A stretch of 64,000 nucleotides of DNA from Pyxidicoccus trucidator (GTDB lineage Bacteria > Myxococcota > Myxococcia > Myxococcales > Myxococcaceae): contig NZ_JAAIXZ010000006.1 of NCBI RefSeq assembly GCF_010894435.1, positions 248,001-312,000 of the forward strand, given 5' to 3'. Positions 52,369-61,353 of the stretch are shown here, in pieces. The notes below the pieces were generated by a model. The model ran no database searches. It worked only from the letters and a program-made list of their open reading frames with translations, and was not told where the DNA came from. How positions within the stretch are numbered: the stretch's first letter is position 1; each line of letters begins with the position of its first letter. The position numbers and the translations under genes were made by a program.

Positions 52369-54615
52369 TCAGCCGTAGCGCTTCTTCATCAGGAACAGGA
52401 TGGCGTCCTTCGCGCAGGCCTCGCAGTAGCCGTAGCGCTCCGTCATCGTCTTCAGCGTGCTCTGCACCTGGGTCTGCTCTCGCTGGGTGAGCTGGTTGCG
52501 GTCCTCGGAGAGGTACTTGAGGACGTTCTCCTTGTTCTTGCGCAGCACCCGCTTGCGCTCCTCGAAGTAGTGATCTCTCAGGCGCCGGAACATGTCCGGG
52601 AAGATGCGCGGGTAGTCCATCTCCAGGTCCGGGTTGTCCAGCCGGTGCGCGCCGATGGAGGAGATGAGGCCGCGGCGGAACTCGGCGGCGTCCTCGCCCC
52701 TGGGCATGACGATGGCCTCCACCTCCGTCATCCGGTGCTCGTCGGGCTTCTCCATCTCCCCGGTGACGCGATTGCGCATCTTCTCGCCGCGCACCCAGTG
52801 GCTGACGCCCTGGATGTAGCGCTCCACCAGCTCACGGTACTGGCCCTCGGAGACGAGCCCCATGGACTCGCGGACCTCGCTGTCCACCCGGTCCAGGTAC
52901 TCGACCTCGGCGATGCGCACGAAGGCGTCATGGTCATGGTAGCCGTCCACCACCTCCTGGAGGAGGAACTCGTAGACGCTCTTGTCCTTGCAGATGGCCT
53001 CCAGCTCCTCCAGCACGGCCAGGGCGTTGAGGCACTTGTAGTCCGTGTTCTGCGCCGCGTTGAACAGCGCCGTCTTGATTTCGCGCGCGCTGGCGCCCGA
53101 GCGTCCCTCGTAGTTGGGGTACGCGTCGGACTCGGTGAAGAGCTCCTCGCGCAGCTTCCGCAGCTCCTTGGTGTTGGCCAGGCTGAGGCGGTCCGGCGGG
53201 GCGCCCTCCTCGTAGAGGTGCAGCTTCTCCACCGGGGTGACGTGGTCGATGAGCTCCTTCACGTCATTGGGGTAGCGGTCCGGAATGGGCTTCTTCAGGC
53301 GGGTGAGCACGGCCCACATGGCGGCCAGCTCGGTGGCATGCGGGGCCACGTGCTTGCCCACCGTGGTGCTGGTGATCTGCGCGTCGTAGATCTGCTGCTC
53401 CGTCCGGTAGCGGCGCAGGTAGGGCACGCGAACCAGCTCGATGCGGCCCTTGAAGGACGCGAAGTCCGGCAGCTCCTTGAAGGCGCCCAGGTGCTTCTCG
53501 TTGGCGGAGGCGATGAGCACCTCGTCCAGCTGGAGGACGAAGGGCTCCAGCGGCACCTCGCTCGTCTCGCTGAAGCCCAGCAGGTACTTGAAGGCCTCCA
53601 GCGGCCGCTTGAGCAGGTCCGCGTACTCGATGAGGCCCCGGTTGGCGTGGATGAGGGGCCCGTGCGGCTCGTAGAGGACGGTGCTGTGCAGGGGGGCGGG
53701 CACGTTGAGCTGGGTGCGGTCCGCGGTGATCTGCTGGACGACGGCGTCCACGCTCATCTGCGGCTCCACCGTCACCGTGCCCACCTGGTAGCGGCGCGAC
53801 ACGTAGAAGCGCTCCACCTGGACGTGGCGCATCACCTTCAGCCAGTCCCCGCCGTACGAGTTGAGCAGCGCGGTGTAGATGCTGCGGCACTTGGAGCACA
53901 GCTCGCCGTCGCGCACGTAGTCGGAGAGGATGAAGTCGCCCGTCTCCCCATCCCCGTTGCCCAGCCCCTTCTTCTTGAGCGCGGACTCCAGCAGCTTGCG
54001 GCGCTCGCCTGGAGGGACGGCGAAGAGCGGGTGGTCCCTCAGCTCGCACGGCATCCGCAGGTCGATGGACTCCGCCTCCAGGTGCGCGTAGGTGGTCACC
54101 TCCTCCTGGCCGGGGGCTCTCTCGCCGAAGCCGATGGAGCCCTTGATGAGCTTCTCGGACGGGAAGACCCAGGCGATGCGGTAGAGCGCCCCCTGCGGCT
54201 GCCGCGAGTACGCCTCCATGCCCTCCTTGAGGGCGTTGACCAGCGTGGACTTGGCGCTGCCGTTGGGGCCGTGCAGGAGGATGAGCTTGTTGATGCGGCC
54301 CGCCCGGATGAAGTTGCCGAGCAGCCGGTAGATGGAGTTCTGCACCTCCTCCTGGCCGGCCACCCGGTCGCCCTTGTCGCCGCCCGGGGCGTCGAACACC
54401 TTGAAGCGCCGGATGGTGCCCGTGGGGTGGGTCACCGTCTCCGTGCCGAAGTGGTCCATGACGTCCCGCAGGTACTGGGCGGCGTTGCGCGCCTGGGCCT
54501 TGGGGTCGTTGAAGAAGAGGGAGAGGTATTCCTCGAAGGACAGGATCGACCGGTTCTTGACGAAGTCGGCGTTCACCTGCGCGCCCACTTCCTGCAGATA
54601 GCCCTTCGCGTCCAC
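52369..54615 (-). CDS. prkA: PrkA serine protein kinase / AAA+ protein
   Basis: 748 residues, full length for PrkA. The N-terminal AAA-like ATPase has LILLHGPNGSAKSTLVNALK (P-loop near 115), GSIGFGERAPGQEE and FPSEKLIKGSIG. The C-terminal PrkA domain ends YCEACAKDAILFLMKKRYG. PrkA in Bacillus and enterobacteria affects sporulation and stress and is reported to phosphorylate a protein or act as an ATP-dependent protease; a role in fruiting-body stress responses is inference. GTG 54613-54615 follows GAGGAG by 8 nt; the upstream in-frame GTG overlaps that site, so the shorter start is used. It is divergent from an Hsp70. Confidence 0.93.
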   Translation of the reverse strand: MDAKGYLQEVGAQVNADFVKNRSILSFEEYLSLFFNDPKAQARNAAQYLRDVMDHFGTETVTHPTGTIRRFKVFDAPGGDKGDRVAGQEEVQNSIYRLLGNFIRAGRINKLILLHGPNGSAKSTLVNALKEGMEAYSRQPQGALYRIAWVFPSEKLIKGSIGFGERAPGQEEVTTYAHLEAESIDLRMPCELRDHPLFAVPPGERRKLLESALKKKGLGNGDGETGDFILSDYVRDGELCSKCRSIYTALLNSYGGDWLKVMRHVQVERFYVSRRYQVGTVTVEPQMSVDAVVQQITADRTQLNVPAPLHSTVLYEPHGPLIHANRGLIEYADLLKRPLEAFKYLLGFSETSEVPLEPFVLQLDEVLIASANEKHLGAFKELPDFASFKGRIELVRVPYLRRYRTEQQIYDAQITSTTVGKHVAPHATELAAMWAVLTRLKKPIPDRYPNDVKELIDHVTPVEKLHLYEEGAPPDRLSLANTKELRKLREELFTESDAYPNYEGRSGASAREIKTALFNAAQNTDYKCLNALAVLEELEAICKDKSVYEFLLQEVVDGYHDHDAFVRIAEVEYLDRVDSEVRESMGLVSEGQYRELVERYIQGVSHWVRGEKMRNRVTGEMEKPDEHRMTEVEAIVMPRGEDAAEFRRGLISSIGAHRLDNPDLEMDYPRIFPDMFRRLRDHYFEERKRVLRKNKENVLKYLSEDRNQLTQREQTQVQSTLKTMTERYGYCEACAKDAILFLMKKRYG

Positions 54616-54902
54616 GGGTGTCGCTCCTCGCACGGGGGTCAGTTCGATCTATCCATGCCGCCCGGTTGCCGCACGGCCCCGGCAGGGTGGGGAACTTTTC
54701 CGCCAGCGTCACGGATGTCCAGCCCCGGGAGGGGCGTGTGTTCGGGGGCGCGCGGTCCAACCCCTCGGGGGACGCCCCCGGCCCCCGGCCCCCACCTGGG
54801 GAGGCAGGGAGGCTGGGTGTGTGCATACTCGCGCACCCGTCCGGGGTGAGATAGCGTCCCTCCTTTCTCTCTGCGGCGCCCCCCACCCGGAGTCCAAGCA
54901 CG

Positions 54903-56423
54903 ATGCACAAGGAGCCCATCATCGGCATCGACCTCGGCACGACGAACTCGTGCGCGGCCATTGTCGAGGACAGCGGGAACGTCAAGCTCATCCCCTACAA
55001 GGGGGGCGAGTACACCATCCCCTCCATCTTCGCGATCGACGACAAGGGGAACGAGCTGATCGGCTACGAGGCCAAGCGCCAGTGGCAGCTCAACCCACGC
55101 AACACCGTGTACGGCTCGAAGCGCCTGGTGGGGCGGACGTTCGGCAGCGACGTCGTCGACACCATGAAGAAGGTCGTGGCGTACAACATGCGCCCCGGCA
55201 AGAAGAACGACGTCACCCTGGACGTCGGGAAGAAGGAGTTCACCCTCCAGGAGATCAGCGCCAAGATCCTGGCGAAGATCCGCGAGGTCGCCTCCAACTA
55301 CCTGAAGATGCCCATCAAGCGGGCCGTCGTGACGGTGCCCGCCTACTTCAACGACCGGCAGCGCCAGTCGGTGAAGGACGCCGGGAAGCTCATCGACCTG
55401 GACGTGGTGCGCATCATCAACGAGCCCACCGCCGCGGCGCTCGCCTACGGCGTGGGCAAGGGGCTGAAGGAAAAGGTCGTCATCTACGACCTGGGCGGCG
55501 GCACGTTCGACGTGTCCATCATCGAGATCCGCGACAGGGTCTTCGAGGTGAAGTCCACCGGCGGCGACGTCTTCCTCGGCGGCATCGACTTCGACAACGC
55601 CATCATCCACCACGTCCTCAAGGACTTCGCGGCCAAGACGGGCATCGACCTGGCCACGGACCCGGTGGCCATGCAGCGCATCAAGGACCTGGCCGAGCGC
55701 ACCAAGATTGACCTGTCGGCGCGCGAGGAGGTGCCCTTCAACATCCCCTTCATCACGATGACGTCCCAGGGCCAGCCCCTGAACATCGAGATGAAGTTCA
55801 CCCGGAAGATGCTGGAGCAGCTCACCAACCAGCTCGTGGACCGCACCCTGCAGATGGTGGCGCGGGTGCTGGTGGACTCCGGGCTGTCCACGAAGGACAT
55901 CGACGAGGTGATGCTGGTCGGCGGGCAGACGCGCATGCCCATCGTCCAGGACCGCCTGACGAAGTTCTTCGGCAAGCCGCCCAGCAAGGGCGTGCACCCG
56001 GACGAGGCGGTGGCCATCGGCGCGGCGCTCTACGCGCACTCGCTGCAGGACGACACCAACCTGCGCATCCAGCTGCTGGACGTGATTCCCATGGCCATCG
56101 GCCTGGAGAAGGCGGGCGGCGCGTTCCACACCGTCTTCCCGCGCAACGCGCCCATCCCCAACGCCAAGCAATTGCTGGCCACCACCAGCATGGACAACCA
56201 GACCGAGCTGGCCATGCGCATCTACCAGGGTGACCACGAGCTGGTGGCGCGCAACGACCTGCTGGGCGAGTTCACCTTCTCCGGCATCCAGCAGGCCCGC
56301 GCTGGCGGCGTGCAGGTGGAGATCACCTTCGACGTGAATGTGGAAGGCATCCTCACCATGCGCGCGAGGGATCCGGCCACGGGCAAGGAGATGAAGACCA
56401 CGGTGCGCGTCACGCAGAGCTGA
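54903..56423 (+). CDS. Hsp70-family chaperone lacking the C-terminal lid
   Basis: 506 residues. The actin-like nucleotide-binding domain is complete: IGIDLGTTNSCAAIVEDSG (phosphate 1), VTVPAYFNDRQRQSVKDAGK, NEPTAAALAYGVGKG, YDLGGGTFDVSIIEI (phosphate 2) and MLVGGQTRMP. The beta-sandwich substrate-binding domain (DVIPMAIGLEK to the C-terminus) is also present. The protein ends soon after VTQS, where DnaK would add about 100-120 residues of helical lid, so it resembles HscA/HscC- or lidless-type Hsp70s. It is not the main DnaK. It may serve specialised clients. The 287-bp divergent region with prkA suggests shared control. Confidence 0.9.
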   Translation: MHKEPIIGIDLGTTNSCAAIVEDSGNVKLIPYKGGEYTIPSIFAIDDKGNELIGYEAKRQWQLNPRNTVYGSKRLVGRTFGSDVVDTMKKVVAYNMRPGKKNDVTLDVGKKEFTLQEISAKILAKIREVASNYLKMPIKRAVVTVPAYFNDRQRQSVKDAGKLIDLDVVRIINEPTAAALAYGVGKGLKEKVVIYDLGGGTFDVSIIEIRDRVFEVKSTGGDVFLGGIDFDNAIIHHVLKDFAAKTGIDLATDPVAMQRIKDLAERTKIDLSAREEVPFNIPFITMTSQGQPLNIEMKFTRKMLEQLTNQLVDRTLQMVARVLVDSGLSTKDIDEVMLVGGQTRMPIVQDRLTKFFGKPPSKGVHPDEAVAIGAALYAHSLQDDTNLRIQLLDVIPMAIGLEKAGGAFHTVFPRNAPIPNAKQLLATTSMDNQTELAMRIYQGDHELVARNDLLGEFTFSGIQQARAGGVQVEITFDVNVEGILTMRARDPATGKEMKTTVRVTQS

Positions 56424-56448
56424 CGCGCGAAGGCCGCCCTCCCCCGCG

Positions 56449-58467
56449 CTACCGGGAGGGCCCGGCCACCAGCCCCGCCGCCTCGGGCTCCTCGAGGCGC
56501 TCGGACGGCACGAAGGGCGTGGCCTCGTCCGGGGCGACGCGGGTGTCGCCCTCGCGGCGCACCAGCTCGAAGACATGCAGCGGCGCGGCCTCGCCGGGCA
56601 GCGTCTGCGCTCCCAGGGACGTGTACTCGAAGGGCGCCCGCGCCAGGTCCCGGGCCCGCGCACTGACGAGCACCTGTCCGCGCACCGCCAGCGCCGCCAG
56701 CCGCGAGGCGGTGTTCACCACCTCGCCCAGCACCGTGAAGTCCAGCCGGCCGGACGCCTTCGCGCCGACGCTGCCGGACACGAGGTCGCCCGAGTCCAGG
56801 CCGATGCAGACACCATGGGCATACGGGGCGCGCTCGCCCCCCCGGTCGGCCAGCGTGCCCAGCTGCCGGCGGATGGAGATGCAGGCCTCCTGCGCGCGGT
56901 CCACGTGGCCCGGCCCCCGGAAGACGGCCATGACGGCGTCGCCGACGAACTTGTCCACCGTGCCGCCCCGGGACAGCAGCTCCGGGACGATGGCCTCGAA
57001 GTTGGCGTTGAGCCGGCGCAGCGACTCGTCGGGCGCCTCCTGGTGCAGCACCGGCGTGAAGGCGTCCACGTCGATGAACACCACCGTGCCCTCCACCCGC
57101 TCACCGGCCAGCGCGTCCGAGCCCTGGAGCAGCGGAGGCAGCCGCTCCAGCACCGCGCCGGGGACGAACATGCGCAGCAGGCCGTTCTCCTCCGTGGAGC
57201 GGATGGTGCTGCGCAGCTCGCGCACGTGCTTCAGCGTCTTGACGAGCGTGGTCTCCAGATCCGGGAAGTCGATGGGCTTGGTGATGAAGTCGTAGGCGCC
57301 GCGGTTCATCGCCGTGCGGATGTTGCTCATGTCGCCATACGCGGAGACGATGATTACCCGGGTCAGCGAGCTGACCTCGCCGATGCGCGACAGGAAGGTG
57401 AGCCCGTCCATGCGCGGCATGTTGATGTCGCAGAGGACGACCTGGATGTCGGGGTGCTGGCGCAGCTGCTCCAGCGCCTCCTCCCCGTCCGCGGCGAAGA
57501 GGAACTGGTAGACGGAGCGGCGGATCTGCTTGCGGAAGCTCTGCTCCATCAGCACCACGACGTCCGGCTCGTCGTCCACCACCAGCACCTTCGCCGGCCG
57601 CGACGGGCGGCCCGCCTCCACGCGCGCGGTGAAGGCCGAGGCCAGCTCGTGCGCGGACTGGTAGCGCCGCGAGGGCTCCGGGTCCAACGCGCGCGCGAAG
57701 AAGGCGTCCACCTCCGCGCCCAGCTCGGGGACGAGGCTGGAGGGCGCGGGCGGCGGAGGGGGCGGGTTGCCCAGGCGCATCTGCCGCAAGGACTCCAGGG
57801 GGAACGGGTGCTGCCCGGTGAGCGCGCGGTAGGCGACGACGCAGAGCGCCCACAAGTCACAGCGATGGTCCAGCTGGGGGTCCAGGCCCCGGAGCTGCTC
57901 CGGGCTCATGTAGCGGGGCGTGCCCGCCATCTCCTCGTCCGGGTGGGGCTTCGCCGCGCCGCCGGACATCAGCAGCGCGAGCCCGAAGTCGAGCACCTTC
58001 ACCAGCTCGCCGCTCGCGGTGCGCGCGAGGAAGAGGTTGGCGGGCTTGAGGTCTCGGTGGATGACACCGGCCGCATGGGCCGCCGTCAGCGCACGCGTCG
58101 CCTGGGTGAGGAGCCGCTCCACCATGGCCAGGGACAGCCGCTCGCGACGGTTGAGGAGCGCCTCCAGGTCCTCCCCTTCCAGCAGCTCCATGACGATGTA
58201 GGGCGTATCGCCGGCAAGGTCGCAGTCGTAGACCTGGATGACATGCGGGTTCTGCAGCCGGGCGATGGCCTGGGCTTCCCACTCGAACTGCTGCCGGGAC
58301 AGCGGGGCCGGCGCGCAGTGGGACGCCATCAGCTTCAGCGCCACCCGCCGCTGGAGCTTGGGGTCCAACGCCACCCAGATGGTGCCCATGCCACCACCGG
58401 CGAGCCTGCGCTCCAGGACGTACCTGCCGTCAATGGTCTGGCGCTCGGACATGCCGTGTTCATCCAT
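56449..58467 (-). CDS. Ser/Thr kinase - receiver - nucleotide cyclase fusion
   Basis: 672 residues in three modules. A Hanks kinase (about 10-270) has GGGMGTIW, VALKLMAS, HRDLKPANLF, LDFGLALL and GTPRYMSPE. A receiver domain (about 290-410) has KVLVVDDEPDVVVLME, phospho-acceptor Asp in CDINMP and VSAYGD. A class III cyclase (about 455-640) has FIDVDAFT and FVGDAVMAVF metal aspartates, a Lys in VDKFVGD, and TVLGEVVNTASRL with catalytic Asn and Arg. The base-specifying Asp of GDxVN is Glu. It would couple protein phosphorylation, phosphorelay and cAMP/cGMP synthesis in one soluble protein. ATG 58467 is used, with AAGG 8 nt upstream. Confidence 0.9.
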   Translation of the reverse strand: MDEHGMSERQTIDGRYVLERRLAGGGMGTIWVALDPKLQRRVALKLMASHCAPAPLSRQQFEWEAQAIARLQNPHVIQVYDCDLAGDTPYIVMELLEGEDLEALLNRRERLSLAMVERLLTQATRALTAAHAAGVIHRDLKPANLFLARTASGELVKVLDFGLALLMSGGAAKPHPDEEMAGTPRYMSPEQLRGLDPQLDHRCDLWALCVVAYRALTGQHPFPLESLRQMRLGNPPPPPPAPSSLVPELGAEVDAFFARALDPEPSRRYQSAHELASAFTARVEAGRPSRPAKVLVVDDEPDVVVLMEQSFRKQIRRSVYQFLFAADGEEALEQLRQHPDIQVVLCDINMPRMDGLTFLSRIGEVSSLTRVIIVSAYGDMSNIRTAMNRGAYDFITKPIDFPDLETTLVKTLKHVRELRSTIRSTEENGLLRMFVPGAVLERLPPLLQGSDALAGERVEGTVVFIDVDAFTPVLHQEAPDESLRRLNANFEAIVPELLSRGGTVDKFVGDAVMAVFRGPGHVDRAQEACISIRRQLGTLADRGGERAPYAHGVCIGLDSGDLVSGSVGAKASGRLDFTVLGEVVNTASRLAALAVRGQVLVSARARDLARAPFEYTSLGAQTLPGEAAPLHVFELVRREGDTRVAPDEATPFVPSERLEEPEAAGLVAGPSR

Positions 58468-58696
58468 GGTTCTGGCCTTGGGGGGGTCCGCCCCATCGAC
58501 GGAAGTGGGGGGCTTCCGCGAAACGCGCGAATCTTCGCACACCGGCTCACGCCCGGGTACTGCATGACGCATGTATCACCGCTTCCTTCCAGACCGGACG
58601 GGCGGGCGTCCCGGGTCAGCCTCCCGTGACTCGCGTGCTACCTTGCTGCCCGCTTTTCCCCGCCACGGCGTCCCCGCGCCCCACCCAGGAGCCGTC

Positions 58697-60841
58697 ATGC
58701 CCCACACCCCCACGCTCTCCGAGGCTCGCCGCGCCGAGCCTACCCACGACGCCCGCCAGCCGGACGGGCATGACCAACCCGGCCTGGTCGTCCCACCGGG
58801 CCTGCGCCCGGGCATGCCCAACAACACGATGACCACCAGCGATACGGAGTACGTGGACGAGCCCCTGAAGGTGCTCGCCGGCGCGCTCCCCGCGGATCTG
58901 CGAGGGCACGTCTTCGTCGCGGGCCCCAGCGTCCACGCGGGCTCCCCCGCCCTGGCCTCGGATGGGCTCGTGCTCCGGCTCGACTTCGACGGGTCGGAGG
59001 GGGCCCGGTTCACCAACGCCCTCATGCGCTCGCCGTCGCACTACGCGCGCGAGTCGGTGGACTCCGGCGCCACGGCGCGCGGACCGCTGACGCGCTACCT
59101 GAACGACTTCCGGGCGACGACGCTGGCGGACGTCTCGCTCACCCTGGGAGTCCAGGAGAGCCCCAACACGGCGCCCTTCCTCGTCGAGGGCGAGAAGATG
59201 CTGCTGGTGACGACGGACGCGGGCCGGCCGTGGGCCATCCACCCGAAGACGCTGAAGGCGTACACGCCGCTGGGCTACCGCCGCGAGTGGAACCCGGCGA
59301 TTCCCGCGCCCTGGGCCTTCCCGCTGTTGCAGAGCACCGCGCACCCGGCCTTCGACCCCGAGCCCGCGCAGCCGATTGCGCCGGACCAGCCCTCGCAGCA
59401 GCGCCCTCGCCTCTTCTTCACCAACCACGCGCCGAAGTGGCCGCTGGGGGATGGGTGGACGCAGCTGGTGAGCTGGGACACGTGGGAGAACCGGCTGCAC
59501 CACTGGAAGCTGATGGACGCGGCGACGGGCAAGCCGGTGGTGACGGCGTCGCTGCACCAGATTGCCGCCACGCGGGACTACGTCGTCCTGCTGGACTCCA
59601 ACTTCCCCATCAACTTCTGGCAGATTGCTTCCCAGGCCGTGACGCCGTGGCTGCCCGGCGTCAAGCGCGTGGTGGAGTGGCTGACGGCGCAGGCGTCGTA
59701 TCCGCAGGCGGTGTTCTGGGTGGTGAAGCGCTCGGACCTGCGCCCCTCGCCGGGCACGCTGTCGGCGGACGACCCGCCCTCGATTCCGGCGTACCGCTTC
59801 CAGTCGGGCGGCGGCGGGCTGCACTTCGCGGCGCTGTACGAGAACCCGGATGACGTCATCACCCTCGTCGCGGGGCACTCGCCCACGGAGGATTTGTCGC
59901 ACTCGCTGGAGAAGGGCGAGCTGCTCATCAACGGCAACCGGGTCCAGGACTGGCAGGTGGGCATGCCCACCGCGGTGCCCGTCACGCGCAGCTCGCTGGG
60001 CGTGCACAAAATCGACATGAAGCGGCTGCGCATCCAGTCCAGCCTGTACTCGCACGACGACTTCACCTGGGGCCTCACCGTCTTCTCCAACGCGGGCCTC
60101 ATCAACGGCGAGCTGGAGACGCACCTGCGGATGAACCAGACGCCGGTGAACGAGGTGGTTCCGCACGAGGAGCTGGCGCTCTACTTCAACTCGGACGGCT
60201 TCACGGCGGACATGGTCCCCGAGGCGCTGTACCAGCTCTACAAGCCGATTGTGGGGGACAAGGACGGCCTGCCCATTCAAGAGGGGCGCGCGGCGAGCTT
60301 CTTCAAGTTCTACGTCCACTCCGGGCGCTTCGAGGGCTACGTGCTGCCCACGGGCTGGTTCGGCTTCGCGCCGCAGTTCGTGCCGAGCGCGCGCTTCCCC
60401 GCGGTGTCCCACTGGAAGGGCTACGTGGTGGCGCTGGTGGTCTCGGACCCGACGCCGGACCTGCCCCCGGACTCCACGGGCGACGAGGTGTGGATCTTCG
60501 ACTCGCAGGACCTGGCGAAGGGCCCCATCTGCCGGCTGGGCAGCAGGAACTTCGACGTCGGCATGACACTGCACACCACGTTCCTCCCCTCGGGGCTGCT
60601 GGACCGGCTGGACGGCCACGTGCCGAGCAGCGCGCCCTACTGCGTGGACGTGAAGCAGGACTTCGACGTCGACGAGATTGAGAAGACGTACCTGGAGTGG
60701 CCCCAGGATCTGTTCCCCCGCGTGCCCAAGGCGCTGTTCGCGCCGTGGCGGCTGGGCGTGAAGTGGGCCCTCAACTTCCCGAAGCTGCGCAAGGTGTTCG
60801 AGGAGGACGTGTACCCGCACTTCCCGAAGCGGGAGCGGTGA
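58697..60841 (+). CDS. Carotenoid oxygenase (RPE65/CCD family)
   Basis: 714 residues. The seven-bladed propeller signature is visible, including the four iron-coordinating histidines expected in the family: TNHAPKW (near 241), SLHQIAATRDY (near 285), GGLHFAALYENPDD (near 374) and TLHTTFLPSG (near 625). Blade motifs WTQLVSWD and DEVWIFDSQDLAKG also fit. Members cleave carotenoids or apocarotenoids with O2 to yield aldehydes. The N-terminal 50 residues are Pro-rich and probably flexible. ATG 58697 has AGGAG 5 nt upstream. A phytoene-desaturase gene lies 2 kb away, so a carotenoid-derived product is plausible; stilbene-type cleavage remains possible. Confidence 0.82.
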   Translation: MPHTPTLSEARRAEPTHDARQPDGHDQPGLVVPPGLRPGMPNNTMTTSDTEYVDEPLKVLAGALPADLRGHVFVAGPSVHAGSPALASDGLVLRLDFDGSEGARFTNALMRSPSHYARESVDSGATARGPLTRYLNDFRATTLADVSLTLGVQESPNTAPFLVEGEKMLLVTTDAGRPWAIHPKTLKAYTPLGYRREWNPAIPAPWAFPLLQSTAHPAFDPEPAQPIAPDQPSQQRPRLFFTNHAPKWPLGDGWTQLVSWDTWENRLHHWKLMDAATGKPVVTASLHQIAATRDYVVLLDSNFPINFWQIASQAVTPWLPGVKRVVEWLTAQASYPQAVFWVVKRSDLRPSPGTLSADDPPSIPAYRFQSGGGGLHFAALYENPDDVITLVAGHSPTEDLSHSLEKGELLINGNRVQDWQVGMPTAVPVTRSSLGVHKIDMKRLRIQSSLYSHDDFTWGLTVFSNAGLINGELETHLRMNQTPVNEVVPHEELALYFNSDGFTADMVPEALYQLYKPIVGDKDGLPIQEGRAASFFKFYVHSGRFEGYVLPTGWFGFAPQFVPSARFPAVSHWKGYVVALVVSDPTPDLPPDSTGDEVWIFDSQDLAKGPICRLGSRNFDVGMTLHTTFLPSGLLDRLDGHVPSSAPYCVDVKQDFDVDEIEKTYLEWPQDLFPRVPKALFAPWRLGVKWALNFPKLRKVFEEDVYPHFPKRER

Positions 60842-60848
60842 GTACGAC

Positions 60849-61190
60849 ATGGCGCCGGAAGGGAACCGTCAGCGCTCGTGGTGGCCCTGGGGGTGCATCC
60901 TCCTGGTCGCCGTCCCCTGCTGTGGCTCGGTCGGCCTCATGCAGCGGCGGTTCAATGACGGCAAGGACTTCTGCCGGACCATCACCGTGGGCGAGCCGCT
61001 CGGGGCGGTATTGAGCCGGGCCGACCAGAGCGGGCTGTTCCTGGCCACTCGCAAGTCCGACATTTCCGATCCCAGAACACGCTTCCTGAGACAGGAACTC
61101 GCGCCCCTCTGCGAGTTCGTGTGCATCGTTCACCATGACGGGGCGCGGGTGACGGCGCACCGGGGAAGCCTGGCCGGTCTCTGCAGCTGA
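60849..61190 (+). CDS. Small membrane-anchored hypothetical protein
   Basis: 113 residues. An N-terminal hydrophobic segment (GCILLVAVPCCGSVGLMQRR) acts as an anchor or uncleaved signal. The remaining about 80 residues contain FCRTITVGEPL, LAPLCEFVCIVHHDG and a terminal LCS, with several Cys that may form disulfides outside. The ATG at 60849 lies 7 bp after the carotenoid-oxygenase stop, suggesting co-transcription. No family is recognised. Confidence 0.6.
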   Translation: MAPEGNRQRSWWPWGCILLVAVPCCGSVGLMQRRFNDGKDFCRTITVGEPLGAVLSRADQSGLFLATRKSDISDPRTRFLRQELAPLCEFVCIVHHDGARVTAHRGSLAGLCS

Positions 61191-61217
61191 AGTCCCGCGC
61201 GGCGCCAGGTCCGCGCA

Positions 61218-61249
61218 CGCGGCCCCGGGCCTTGGGTTCCGGGGCCGCG
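61218..61249. terminator. Strong stem-loop between convergent genes
   Basis: Perfect 11-bp stem CGCGGCCCCGG / CCGGGGCCGCG with a 10-nt loop. A second, nested hairpin (AGCCCC / GGGGCT around CCGAGT-C-ACTCGG) lies at about 61317-61342, next to the lipoprotein stop. No T-runs; probable bidirectional termination for the genes that converge here. The rest of 61191-61353 is empty. Confidence 0.5.
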
Positions 61250-61353
61250 CATCGGATTTGCCCGGGAGGGAGTACGGGGCGGCGGCGCTGTTCACGGTGG
61301 CGCGCCCACTCCGGGAAGCCCCGAGTCACTCGGACCGGGGCTCCTGAGCGCGT

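Noticed and set aside
52330..54849. 839-codon plus-strand frame opposite prkA
   Set aside because: Antisense shadow of a conserved full-length PrkA gene.
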